A DNA stretch of 64,000 nt from Paenibacillus antarcticus (lineage in GTDB: Bacteria > Bacillota > Bacilli > Paenibacillales > Paenibacillaceae), in contig NZ_LVJI01000007.1 in NCBI RefSeq assembly GCF_001637225.1, positions 1 to 64,000 of the forward strand. Reading direction: 5' to 3'. Below are positions 52,039 to 61,093 of this stretch, piece after piece; position 1 is the stretch's first letter; the number at the start of each line of letters is the position of its first letter. The translations under genes and the position numbers were made by a program. The notes below the pieces were generated by a model that was not told the DNA's origin, made no database searches, and saw only the letters and a list, made by a program, of their open reading frames with translations.

Positions 52039-52068
52039 GATCTTTCACTTCCTCTCATTTTTCGAAAC

Positions 52069-53403
52069 TTATTCCACAACCATAGTTCCAAGTGTATATC
52101 TTCCATCCGATCTTTTTCCATCCATGGCGAACTCTATACCAGGCAACTGAGTATCTGGATCAAGTATAGCTACGCATAGTGTATAATTGCCCGCCACCAA
52201 ATCCTTGGGGACTAGCAACGTCTGTCTTGTTTTCTTGTTACCCGGCTGCCATGTACGGATATCTTCCTTCGTCAATTGCTGCGTTACCAAATTTCCATCT
52301 TCATCAACCAATGAAAGTTCAAGTGGCCACGTTTCATAGAAAGGAGCAACACCTGTATTTGCCCAATCCATATCAACATGAAGCTTACGTCCCGGTTTAA
52401 CCCGTTCTTGATGTGTCTCTGATAGGAGAGAGAATCGATAGCCTATCGTTCTCATAAATCTATCAACATTCCGCTGGATCTCCCCATCCATTGGCACATC
52501 ATTTAGCGCATAGGGTCCAAGCCAACTCGGATGAGTTAGCTTAATCTGATTTAATGTCTCTTCAATATGCTCATCCTTGAAGTAGAATTCAGGCGTCTCT
52601 GCGGACGAGAATTCTCCCCCTGCTGGAGCATTAGCCCAATAATTAGGCATAGCAGGCATCGGTTCATCTGTTAGCCAGAACGTATATCCCTTGTTAACCC
52701 ACTGATCAAATTCATCGACGGTTGACTCCTTGTTGCCAAAGGCATCATTAAAGAGTCCCATGTTTGATTGCTTAGCAAGCGGATAAGGTCTACGCATCAT
52801 CAAATGTTTATTGGTGAATACATTAATATAGTGTTGCACATATTGGTCAGCTATATTTATTTTCGGAAAGGGTATCGTTACCATGTCATCATTTATAGTA
52901 TGCCATTCTCCCCAATGACCCAGACTCCCCAATTCTACATAAGCAATTCTTGAATCATCATTATATCGATCTGCTAACTTCTTAATTAACTCTTGATGCA
53001 ATGTAATCAATGTAGGATTGAGATAATCCGGACTAAACCCCTTGCCCCACTCTATATCATATTCAGTTCCTTGTTGATTGGTTGCTTCATATACCCACTT
53101 TGGAATATCCATATGTGGAATCTCTGAAGGTCTATCTAACATTACACGAATGACGAGCTTCACGTCACGTGCATCCCATTCTTCAAAATGATTGTCCTTC
53201 TCTACTTGTTCAAAGGCATATTCCCCTTGCTCAGGCTCTAAATCCTTCCAAGTTATATTAGCATGAGCCAAGCGATATACGGGTTGCTCCGTATCAGGAA
53301 TATAACGTGCATCCGCTACAAATCCCATAAAGGGATTGTTTAATACATTGTCGGTTTGTATCGGATTAAAGGTTACTTTTTTTGTATCCAATCTAAACCA
53401 CAT
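52069..53403 (-). CDS. DUF4874/DUF4832 TIM-barrel protein, probable glycoside-hydrolase-like
   Basis: 444 residues from the ATG at 53403. The N-terminal part (about 20-330) is a DUF4874-like TIM-barrel: NPFMGFVADARY, YVELGSLGHWGEWHT with the conserved Glu and Trp, and FWLTDEPMPAMPNYW. The C-terminal part is DUF4832 (RFSLLSETHQERVKPGRKLHV). Family members occur near exopolysaccharide genes and look like glycosidases. In the same frame upstream to 53472 I see a hydrophobic segment (FVVISGCLITFGIMWF) after KSWIRN, so the real product may begin earlier, at an ATT 53472 with a nearby GAGG, giving a membrane anchor. The gene lies 30 bases before the beta-helix gene. Confidence 0.75.
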   Translation of the reverse strand: MWFRLDTKKVTFNPIQTDNVLNNPFMGFVADARYIPDTEQPVYRLAHANITWKDLEPEQGEYAFEQVEKDNHFEEWDARDVKLVIRVMLDRPSEIPHMDIPKWVYEATNQQGTEYDIEWGKGFSPDYLNPTLITLHQELIKKLADRYNDDSRIAYVELGSLGHWGEWHTINDDMVTIPFPKINIADQYVQHYINVFTNKHLMMRRPYPLAKQSNMGLFNDAFGNKESTVDEFDQWVNKGYTFWLTDEPMPAMPNYWANAPAGGEFSSAETPEFYFKDEHIEETLNQIKLTHPSWLGPYALNDVPMDGEIQRNVDRFMRTIGYRFSLLSETHQERVKPGRKLHVDMDWANTGVAPFYETWPLELSLVDEDGNLVTQQLTKEDIRTWQPGNKKTRQTLLVPKDLVAGNYTLCVAILDPDTQLPGIEFAMDGKRSDGRYTLGTMVVE

Positions 53404-53758
53404 TATACCAAAAGTGATGAGACACCCACTTATTACAACAAAAGTACTGTTTCTAATCCAACTTTTGATAATATCACTTCTTCCTCATAATTTTACAGTC
53501 TCTTATAACTATTTACGAATATAGATGACGATAGGAAGCAGAGAATAAATATCTCCCTTCATATCGCCACTGATACACAGTTTACTACGTATCAATATAA
53601 TGGTAAATATTTCTGGAATAATCTATAAACGAAGACAAGCCCTCCCCTAGACGGGAAGAGCTCGTTCTTTACACTTTAGCAGAACTACTACTATATATAT
53701 CTACTTTTCAAATTGACTCTCGACTTTAGCAGTATTAGATATTATTCGCAATTCACCA
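53404..53758. other. Intergenic region, about 355 bases
   Basis: Contains the possible N-terminal extension of the DUF4832 gene (53404-53472) and the hairpin at 53638-53662. I see no other gene. Confidence 0.5.
53638..53662 (-). terminator. Weak terminator of the small repeat protein gene
   Basis: On the minus strand AGCTCTTCCC pairs with GGGGAGGGCT through ten pairs including G-U pairs. The tail is poor in T. A stem-loop is clear; termination is less sure. Confidence 0.45.
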
Positions 53759-54085
53759 TTATTTCTTCTTGAGCACAGCAACGGTAAAGGTAACTGCTTC
53801 TAGAACCTCTTTTACAAAAGGAATATTCTCCGCTTCCCATTCTGACGGGCTATCCATACCATATTCATCTACGTATTCTAATAATTGTGCCGCTGCTTCA
53901 TGGAGTTGAGATCCTTTAGCTGCCGATTTACCTCGTAACACTTGAATCGAAAGCTTCATTGCTTTCGAGGTTTCCTTAATAAAAGGAAATTCATCCTTCT
54001 CCCAAGCCTTCGCATCGTCCATGTCATATACAGAAATCCATTTCTCTAGTAACTGCGCTGCTCTTGTTGCATCCATTTGACTCAT
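53759..54085 (-). CDS. Small protein with an internal duplication, unknown
   Basis: 108 residues, not recognised. Two halves of about 45 residues are clear copies: AAQLLEKWISVYDMD...W-FPFIKETSKAM then AAQLLEYVDEYGMD...W-IPFVKEVLEAV, each ending VLRGK or VLKKK. All-helical, no signal or membrane segment. The ATG at 54085 has GGAG nine bases upstream; earlier in-frame ATGs (54109, 54100) have no site. Monocistronic, divergent from a methyltransferase gene. Confidence 0.65.
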   Translation of the reverse strand: MSQMDATRAAQLLEKWISVYDMDDAKAWEKDEFPFIKETSKAMKLSIQVLRGKSAAKGSQLHEAAAQLLEYVDEYGMDSPSEWEAENIPFVKEVLEAVTFTVAVLKKK

Positions 54086-54257
54086 ATCTTTGTTCTCCAT
54101 TCTGATCATCTATTGATGTGGGAGTCATCCCACAGATTCTTTTCAACTATCTTACCACGCCACATCCACCTAATTCGTGTTTTTTTTGCTTTTCTAGACT
54201 TTTACGGATATGGTTTATGAGGAAGATCTATTAGACGTTATAAAGGATGGGAAATTA

Positions 54258-55202
54258 TTGAATAATACTAGCCAATTTATATACACTTTTGCATATAGTG
54301 ATGATGAAAGTTCCTTATGCAGCTTGGAGATGCGCTCTCTATTTGGAGTTGAAACAGAATCTCTTATCATCAAGAGCGACATTTCTGTCGATCCTAGTCG
54401 AAGTCCCTTTGTGAAAGAACGGATTGAGATCATGTACGAAGGCGACACCATGAATGATATTCTGAAACAAGTGGAAGATATTGTTCTCCATGATTCTACA
54501 TTCAAAGTCATATTCGTCAAGATTAATGATCTATCTTCAGAGGACAAAATATCCTACGGCGATCGCCGAATCATCGAACGTGACTTAGGTATGCACATCG
54601 AGGGTGAAGCAGACGTACACAACCCCGATCATGTATTTGGCATCGTGACGTTAGGTGGACGCTGGTATTTCGGGAAGTATCGTCTAAATGAAGCGGTATG
54701 GTTCCTTCATATGAAGAAACCCCGCAACTATTCGATTGCATTAGGTACACGTCTGGCAAGAGCTGCCGCTAATATTGCCGTCCCGAATCCACTAGGTGTA
54801 AAAGCGATCGATCCTTGTTGTGGCATTGGAACCGTGTTGGTGGAAGCACTCTCCATGGGCATTGATATCGTGGGCCGAGACTACAACCCACAAATTGTCC
54901 AAGGCGCACGTGCAAATATTGCCCACTTCGGATACGTTGGTGAAGTAACTTATGGGGATATTGCTGACGTCACTGAGATGTACGATGTAGCTATTATTGA
55001 TATGCCTTATAATCTATTCTCTTCCACAACACCAGAAGAACAACTCTCGCTTCTTAAACATACACGCCGTTTCGCAAGCAAAGTGGTTATTATCACCATC
55101 GAAACCATCGATGACATGATTCAAGAAGCTGGATTCACTATTATTGATCGTTGTGTGGCCAAGAAGAGATCATTTACCAGACAGGTTATTGTGTGTAACT
55201 AA
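54258..55202 (+). CDS. TRM11-like SAM-dependent RNA methyltransferase
   Basis: 315 residues. A THUMP-like N-terminal half (IYTFAYSDDESSLCSLEMRS, LGGRWYFGKYRLN) is followed by a Rossmann methyltransferase core: AIDPCCGIGTVLVEAL binds SAM, IVGRDYNPQIV contains the acidic residue for the ribose, and IIDMPYNLF takes the place of the DPPY motif. This is the layout of tRNA guanosine-N2 methyltransferases (Trm11/TrmG10). DMPYN instead of DPPY is common in Firmicute relatives. The TTG at 54258 has AAGGA upstream and gives a homologue-like start; an ATG at 54210 is in frame but has no site. Confidence 0.82.
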   Translation: MNNTSQFIYTFAYSDDESSLCSLEMRSLFGVETESLIIKSDISVDPSRSPFVKERIEIMYEGDTMNDILKQVEDIVLHDSTFKVIFVKINDLSSEDKISYGDRRIIERDLGMHIEGEADVHNPDHVFGIVTLGGRWYFGKYRLNEAVWFLHMKKPRNYSIALGTRLARAAANIAVPNPLGVKAIDPCCGIGTVLVEALSMGIDIVGRDYNPQIVQGARANIAHFGYVGEVTYGDIADVTEMYDVAIIDMPYNLFSSTTPEEQLSLLKHTRRFASKVVIITIETIDDMIQEAGFTIIDRCVAKKRSFTRQVIVCN

Positions 55203-55274
55203 ATAGATTGAACTAAAGTTTACGCTCCCAAATTCAATCATTTCTAAAGAGAATCATGAATAGGAGGTTCATCT

Positions 55275-56393
55275 TTAGTTCATTCTATGTAGTTCTCTCC
55301 ACCATGTTGAAACAGGATAGTTAGATGATCTAATCCATACAATCTCCCCTATTCTAGGCGTAGATATCTGTACATCATGTTCCTTCGCAGCCTTTAATGC
55401 ACGCTCTACTGGATCGGTCCAGTCGTGAAATGCCAAGGTAAATGTACCCCAATGGATTGGGATCATCAGCTTCCCTTTTACATCTAGCTGTGCCTGAACC
55501 GTCTGTTCAGGATACATATGAATGCCAGCCCATCGCTCATCATATTGACCACATTCCATAAGCGTCATATCGAAAGATCCATATTTCTGACCTATTTCCT
55601 TGAAATGAGGGCTATACCCACTATCACCACTGAAAAACAACCTCGTCTGCTCACTACTTATGACCCATGAACCCCACAGCGTGGCTTCTTTATCTACGAA
55701 CTTTCTCCCTGAGAAATGTCTTGCAGGTGTACACACCAGTGTAAGTCCCTGAAATATAACCTCTTCCCACCAATCCAGCTCTGTAATTCTCTCTTGGCTG
55801 ATTCCCCATCTCTCTAAATGTGCTCCCACACCAAGTGGAACAAAGAAATGTTTCACCTTCTCTTTCAATTTCAACATAGAACCATAATCCAGATGATCAT
55901 AATGATCATGAGATAATATAATGGCATCTATCGTTGGTAAATTTTCGATTTCAATGGGTAACCTACCGTAACGTTTACCCCCTAGAAACGGGAAGGGTGA
56001 AGTTGATTTCCCTAGCATTGGATCGATGAGTAGCTTTATTCCGTTGATGACTACTAATAATGCAGAATGTCCAAACCATATGACATAGTCCTGCTGATTT
56101 TCTTTTAGAAAAAGGGGATCCACCAACTCTACAGGTAATGGTTCCTTTGGATTTCCTTGCGGGTTACCTTTTATAAACTTAACCATCATCGAGACGGTTA
56201 CTCCCAAGCCATTACTTACCGACGTGGGGAGCGTGTTAAAGAACCTTCCCTTGAAGTAGTTCGATCTATGAATCTGTTTCGCTAATTTCTCATAAGATGT
56301 CTTCCCGCCAAAGGGTGGGTACAACATCATTAGTAAGTAGACAAATAGGATAATCACAAGAACGATACAAGCAATAATTATAACAGTCACCAC
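55275..56393 (-). CDS. Metallo-beta-lactamase-fold hydrolase, NAPE-PLD-like, membrane-anchored
   Basis: 372 residues. A membrane segment (about 4-25) is followed by a metallo-hydrolase domain: VIWFGHSALLVVI, LLIDPMLG, LSHDHYDHLDY (two-metal motif), CTPARHFSGR, FFSGDSGYSPHF and IPIHWGTF. This order matches the NAPE-PLD/UlaG-like branch, which cuts phosphodiesters or lactones. Substrate unknown. The start is uncertain among GTGs at 56399, 56393 and 56390; I prefer 56393, eight bases after GAGG. Monocistronic. Confidence 0.83.
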   Translation of the reverse strand: MVTVIIIACIVLVIILFVYLLMMLYPPFGGKTSYEKLAKQIHRSNYFKGRFFNTLPTSVSNGLGVTVSMMVKFIKGNPQGNPKEPLPVELVDPLFLKENQQDYVIWFGHSALLVVINGIKLLIDPMLGKSTSPFPFLGGKRYGRLPIEIENLPTIDAIILSHDHYDHLDYGSMLKLKEKVKHFFVPLGVGAHLERWGISQERITELDWWEEVIFQGLTLVCTPARHFSGRKFVDKEATLWGSWVISSEQTRLFFSGDSGYSPHFKEIGQKYGSFDMTLMECGQYDERWAGIHMYPEQTVQAQLDVKGKLMIPIHWGTFTLAFHDWTDPVERALKAAKEHDVQISTPRIGEIVWIRSSNYPVSTWWRELHRMN

Positions 56394-56461
56394 TCTCACC
56401 GCCTCTACATTTTAGTATATACATTATTATGTTCATCTTTGAAAGTCAGTAATCACAACAA

Positions 56462-56486
56462 AGGCGCCCATTTCATATGGACGCCT
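56462..56486 (-). terminator. Terminator of the exported flavoprotein gene
   Basis: AGGCGCCCAT and ATGGACGCCT pair with one mismatch around a short loop, followed by TTTGTTGTG on the minus strand. Confidence 0.55.
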
Positions 56487-56511
56487 GTAGTATCGAGCAT
56501 AGCACTCTACA

Positions 56512-57960
56512 TTAGCTTTGAAGCTTAATTCGATAATCCTTTTGCAGATACTTGTGAATGCGAACAAAATCAGATTTTGTAAGCTCTCTTAGCCTCTTAT
56601 TCTTCAGCTCTTTACCTAGAATAATACCTATTGTCTGTCCTGCTAATGCTGTATTAGGCATAATGCGTGCGCTACCATACGCTTTGATTGTCGCTCCGAG
56701 ATTACTCCCTACCACAAGTACATTCTCATAGGACTTTAATTCAAAGGATCGTAGAGGAATACCATAACGGTCAGGTTTCCCAAAGCTTAGCCCTTTGCGC
56801 ATCTTAGTAGTCCCTTGGAGATCCGTTGCATAACTAGCAATACTTACGTTGTCCCAGAACATCTTGTTAGACATTAAGTCTGGATAATCTAAGATATACT
56901 CGGTCTCAAATCGATTGTAATCTCGAATATACAGGTATTCAGGGAATCCATTTAATTGTGCATTAGCGTAACCAGGAATGTCCTTACGCAAAAATTTCAG
57001 CACCTCTGGAGCCTCAGCCTTAGCCTTCTTCATGGCCGATTCAATCGATTTAGGGTTGGCAGGATCAACATCGAATATTAATAAGGCATTCATTATAACT
57101 TGTCCATCTTTTTGGTACGTAGAGTTAATGCCTCTCAACATCAATTGAGGATCAATCGGCTTATATTTATAAGTAATATTGCTAAAACCTGTAGCATAAT
57201 CCCAATCGACATACGTGTTCTGTCCATACTTCTTCTCCACATTGGTCAAAGGATAATCGTTCAATACCACTTGATGAAGCTTATTCCAATTTACATTTTT
57301 GAATTTCAGAACAAGTGTAGCTGCCATATAATCCGGCTTAGTTCCTTTATAAATACTTTCCATACCTGGAATCCGTGTAACATTGAGCTTACTGGTCAAT
57401 GCATTGAAATCTGTATTCTCTACAAAATATTGTGCTTCAACCGTATACTTCACACCATCTTTGGCACGATAGGTTATCGATTTAAGAAATTTGTCTTGTT
57501 TCAAGGGAACTTCATTTACGGATTCAATTACGATCCCACTTCGCATCGGGATATCCTTGATGACGCTTTGATAATATCGGTCAAAAGCTGCTTCTTTGCG
57601 AATGGAACCTGCCTTATATCCATCATATAACTTCTTGATATCTCCTTGTACGAGACTTCTACGCTTCTTATCATTAGGTTCATCTAATACATGCATTTGG
57701 CCTTGCATGAACTGCCCACCCGGTTTACTGCGGGGATCTAAGATAATGACATCTAATCCTAGACGACGTGCTTCTTTGGCTAGTAATGACCCCTGAATCT
57801 CACTTCCGATCACGACGACATCATAGCTACTGCAACCCGTACCACATGATGCTTTAGCTAATACGGTATTCCCCATCGTAGATGGGGCAACCAGTTGAAC
57901 CAAAAGTACAACAACCATAACGCCAATGATGTAACGAGCACATTGTTTCATGAAATTCAT
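56512..57960 (-). CDS. Exported FAD-dependent oxidoreductase-like protein
   Basis: 482 residues. The signal peptide (about 5-36, ending TVLAKA) has no twin-arginine and would use Sec, unusual for a cofactor protein. The mature domain begins YDVVVIGSEIQGSLLAKEAR with an aberrant dinucleotide loop (GSEIQG instead of GxGxxG), followed by DVIILDPRSKPGGQF. Late VLVVGSNLGATIKAYGSARI is the closing FAD-contact region. Resembles the FAD_oxidored family. Cys39 and Cys43 right after the cleavage site could form a disulfide. Function unknown. Start ATG 57960 or 57951 (MKQ). Confidence 0.72.
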   Translation of the reverse strand: MNFMKQCARYIIGVMVVVLLVQLVAPSTMGNTVLAKASCGTGCSSYDVVVIGSEIQGSLLAKEARRLGLDVIILDPRSKPGGQFMQGQMHVLDEPNDKKRRSLVQGDIKKLYDGYKAGSIRKEAAFDRYYQSVIKDIPMRSGIVIESVNEVPLKQDKFLKSITYRAKDGVKYTVEAQYFVENTDFNALTSKLNVTRIPGMESIYKGTKPDYMAATLVLKFKNVNWNKLHQVVLNDYPLTNVEKKYGQNTYVDWDYATGFSNITYKYKPIDPQLMLRGINSTYQKDGQVIMNALLIFDVDPANPKSIESAMKKAKAEAPEVLKFLRKDIPGYANAQLNGFPEYLYIRDYNRFETEYILDYPDLMSNKMFWDNVSIASYATDLQGTTKMRKGLSFGKPDRYGIPLRSFELKSYENVLVVGSNLGATIKAYGSARIMPNTALAGQTIGIILGKELKNKRLRELTKSDFVRIHKYLQKDYRIKLQS

Positions 57961-58100
57961 TGTTTGCTGACCACTCTCTCTTATGTAATAGGTAAATTCG
58001 ACATTATATACACTTCGCTACCTAACACCACCCTTCCTCTTTATTGATAGGTAAATCACCTATATTCTGAGAACAATACGTTTCATTTAACCTCAATAAC

Positions 58101-58136
58101 AAAAACCCCTAAATCCTTAACAAAGGATTTAGGGGT
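58101..58136 (-). terminator. Terminator of the NSS transporter gene
   Basis: ACCCCTAAATCCTT (58105-58118) pairs perfectly with AAGGATTTAGGGGT (58123-58136), with TTTTTG after it on the minus strand. Confidence 0.85.
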
Positions 58137-58159
58137 GACTACCATGAGTGGATATAGCA

Positions 58160-59515
58160 TTAGAATTTGATAATCCCCGCTGAATGTAAGAATACGAATA
58201 CGACAAGGATCGGCGCTACAAATCGCAGCAAGAACAACCATATACGGAACCATAACGCGTTCAAGCCCGCTTCATCTGCAACACCTTTATAGAAGTATCC
58301 TGCAAATATCGTTACAATGAGTCCCCCCAGTGGTAACAATACATTAGAAGCCATAAAGTCAATCCAATCGAAGAATGCCATCCCACCTAACTTTAATCCC
58401 GGTGACACTCCTAATGACAAGGATGCCGGTACCCCTACTATGAAACACCCGATAATAATGATCCATACTGACCGAGTTCTACTCCACTCAAAGCGTTCCA
58501 TTGCGTATTTCACCGGTACCTCTAACAATGATACCGCTGAAGTTAACGCTGCTATCGCTAGTAAGATGAAGAACAACCCTCCAAAGAAAGAACCGAAAGG
58601 CATGGCCGAGAATGCAGCAGGTAATGCGATAAATACGAGTCCGGGACCTTGTCCAGGATTAATTCCAAAGGAAAAGGTAGTCGGAAAAATAATCAATCCT
58701 GCAATAAGAGCGTAGAGAAGGTCTCCTGTTCCAATGGCCAGTGTTGCCGTTCCCAGCGACTGTCGCTTCTCAACATAAGAACCATATGTAATCATGGTAC
58801 CCATACCCAGAGATAGGGAAAAGAATGCATGACCTAAGGCTACAAGTGTCGACTCTGGTGTTAACTTCGAGAAATCAGGGTTTAGAAAGAACGATACTCC
58901 CGCCCCTGCCCCTGGCAATGTCAATGCTCGGACCATCAATATGACGAGCAGGATAAACATCCCTGGGATAAGAATCTTATTGAACTTCTCTATCCCACCA
59001 GAAATCCCCTTTACCACGATTGCGCCTATAAGCACTAACACGACAGCTTGCCAAAGTATTGGGGTGTAGCTACCCATGAATCCATTGAACATGACTGTGA
59101 AATCTGTATCTGCGACGAGCTTGCCACTAAATGCTTTCACCGCATAATGAAGCGTCCATCCAGCAACAATCGCGTAGAACGACAGGATGACAAACGGTGC
59201 GATTACCGAAATCATACCTAATCTGCCCCATATTTTCTTTCCGCTTAGTTTAACGAAAGAAGACGATGCACTTCCTCGCCCCCCGCGGCCAATAGCAAGC
59301 TCTGCTAGGAGGACAGGCAAACCTACAACTACTAAGCACGCAACAAATAATAGAAAAAATGCTGCTCCGCCATATTGTCCTGTAATGTAAGGGAATTTCC
59401 ACATGTTCCCTAACCCCACAGCACTTCCGATCGCTGCAAATATAAATCCCGAAGAAGAGAACCTCTCGCCCTTACCCGAAGATAGATTTTCTTGATGTTT
59501 ATTAAAATTGTCCAT
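58160..59515 (-). CDS. Sodium-dependent transporter, NSS (neurotransmitter:sodium symporter) family
   Basis: 451 residues, about 11-12 membrane segments like LeuT. Segment 1 carries FIFAAIGSAVGLGNMWKFPY, with the sodium-binding unwound stretch, and VVVGLPVLLAELAIGRGGRG follows. ALGHAFFSLSLGMGTMITYGSY matches segment 6, and LLAIAALTSAVSLLEVPVKY segment 8. It takes up an amino acid or related compound with sodium; substrate unknown. ATG with GGGGAGGA upstream. Monocistronic. Confidence 0.92.
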   Translation of the reverse strand: MDNFNKHQENLSSGKGERFSSSGFIFAAIGSAVGLGNMWKFPYITGQYGGAAFFLLFVACLVVVGLPVLLAELAIGRGGRGSASSSFVKLSGKKIWGRLGMISVIAPFVILSFYAIVAGWTLHYAVKAFSGKLVADTDFTVMFNGFMGSYTPILWQAVVLVLIGAIVVKGISGGIEKFNKILIPGMFILLVILMVRALTLPGAGAGVSFFLNPDFSKLTPESTLVALGHAFFSLSLGMGTMITYGSYVEKRQSLGTATLAIGTGDLLYALIAGLIIFPTTFSFGINPGQGPGLVFIALPAAFSAMPFGSFFGGLFFILLAIAALTSAVSLLEVPVKYAMERFEWSRTRSVWIIIIGCFIVGVPASLSLGVSPGLKLGGMAFFDWIDFMASNVLLPLGGLIVTIFAGYFYKGVADEAGLNALWFRIWLFLLRFVAPILVVFVFLHSAGIIKF

Positions 59516-59743
59516 GATGTGTCCTCCCCATGATGTCCTTTAGCCTAATACTAGGTGAATGCACGTATTATACTAAAAAACGGCGCTATACGTATACGTC
59601 AAATATCTCATTATTTTTTACATTTATGTGTTATTTTATTCTAAAATGGATGGGTTCCTATAATATATACCCACAAAGGATTACAAATAAGCGAAAAATG
59701 GCTTCTTAACTCCTTTCTCATTCATTGTTTAGAAGGAAACACT

Positions 59744-59779
59744 AAAAAGAAGCTGACCTCATATAAGGGTCAACTTCTT
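59744..59779 (-). terminator. Terminator of the DUF2339/DUF3999 operon
   Basis: AAGAAG-TGACC pairs with GGTCA-CTTCTT with single mismatches (59747-59779), and TTTTTAGTG follows on the minus strand. Confidence 0.7.
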
Positions 59780-59803
59780 TACTTGTACATGCAATTTTCC
59801 ACC

Positions 59804-61093
59804 TTACGGCTTAGGTTTCATCTTCTTAACCAATAAACCAACCAGAAGGATCGATACTAGTATAACAATCCCGTTAAACCATACTTTTTGTTGTAACCAC
59901 CATACAGGATCTTCTTTTGTAGGTGTGGCAACTGAGGACTTCACCTGTATATTTAGCTTTCCAAGCGCAACATCTTCTTGTTCAATATGACTCTTGAAAT
60001 TCACAATATCATATTCAGGCTTGGTACTTAAGGTGTTTCCGTAAAGTAACTTGTATGGTCCCTCAGCTGTATCCTCGAACACCAGTCTATCCACGGCATA
60101 GGCTATACCGAATCCCGCAATGTCTAACGGCAGATCATCGCGATTATTTATTTCTATGGTGATAAAGGGACTTCTGATCGGCTCAACTGCTGTAATCATA
60201 TGGTTCTTGATCTGCACGTCCTTGAAATCCAATTGGTATATTTCCTGTGCCCCAACGGTCTCAATCCTTACCCCCTGATCATCATATACTTCAAAGGATC
60301 TATTATAATTAGTTCTTTCCGAAAATAACTGTAATTCAGTAATTTGAAGACGGTTCTCATTATTAAGGATGATTTGTGTAAACTTATCTTTCTGCTTCAC
60401 TTCAAAGGAAGGCTTCCCCCTCTTCGTGTGAACCAGCCACTCGCGCTCTTGTGTATTATGAATCAATTGCATGCTCGGGAAAGCTAGTTTCTCTTTATTG
60501 TTGAGAACGCTCAAGCGATAATATTCATATTTGTACTCTGAACCTAGGTCTATACGATCCTTCACCATCTGATCTGTTCGGTACAAATCACTTTGATCTA
60601 CGAACTCCCACTGGGAACCGTCATAACTCCCATAGACTTTAATATGTTTCAGAAAAGATTCTTCCGGTAACTCTACGGATAGAAGATTACCCTGAATATC
60701 CACATTGTCGGCCACTCGCGTGACCTTATAATCCAATAAGGTATTACCATCCTTCGTAGCTGTACGAATGAGCGAAGAGGAATAAGACTTCGAATTTTCC
60801 TTTGCCTGTTCGTAACCGCTATCCATATAGTAAGGAACATACTGCCCTTTCTGATTCACAATTCGCAGATCACGTAAGTCTTCACTCGCACCAGCATACA
60901 CTTCTTCATCAAGAAATAAGGAATGATAGCGAACGCTACTCTGTATTTCAATTCCTTTCCAGAAGCGCCATTCCTGCTCCTGTTCTTTCTCTGCTACAAC
61001 GATGACGTCCCTGCTTACGAGTGCAAGCAGTAATAGCATTACCGCGAGAATTACACTAACTCTTTGAATCCGCTTCGACACCTTCGTTCGCAT
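59804..61093 (-). CDS. DUF3999 membrane-associated protein
   Basis: 429 residues: a signal or membrane segment at about 10-32 (VSVILAVMLLLLALVSRDVIVV), two extracellular beta-rich domains (EEVYAGASEDLRDLRIVN, RVADNVDIQGNLLSVELP, SYDGSQWEFVDQSDLYRT) and a C-terminal membrane segment (VWFNGIVILVSILLVGLLV) with a basic tail. Matches DUF3999, which is usually encoded with DUF2339, as here. The ATG at 61093 has GGGGGAG five bases ahead and lies inside the DUF2339 gene (38-base overlap). Role unknown, possibly in envelope or carbohydrate recognition. Confidence 0.82.
   Translation of the reverse strand: MRTKVSKRIQRVSVILAVMLLLLALVSRDVIVVAEKEQEQEWRFWKGIEIQSSVRYHSLFLDEEVYAGASEDLRDLRIVNQKGQYVPYYMDSGYEQAKENSKSYSSSLIRTATKDGNTLLDYKVTRVADNVDIQGNLLSVELPEESFLKHIKVYGSYDGSQWEFVDQSDLYRTDQMVKDRIDLGSEYKYEYYRLSVLNNKEKLAFPSMQLIHNTQEREWLVHTKRGKPSFEVKQKDKFTQIILNNENRLQITELQLFSERTNYNRSFEVYDDQGVRIETVGAQEIYQLDFKDVQIKNHMITAVEPIRSPFITIEINNRDDLPLDIAGFGIAYAVDRLVFEDTAEGPYKLLYGNTLSTKPEYDIVNFKSHIEQEDVALGKLNIQVKSSVATPTKEDPVWWLQQKVWFNGIVILVSILLVGLLVKKMKPKP

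Noticed and set aside
57100-57630. Open frame of 176 codons on the plus strand
   Set aside because: Antisense to the exported flavoprotein, with no ribosome-binding site and an unlikely composition.
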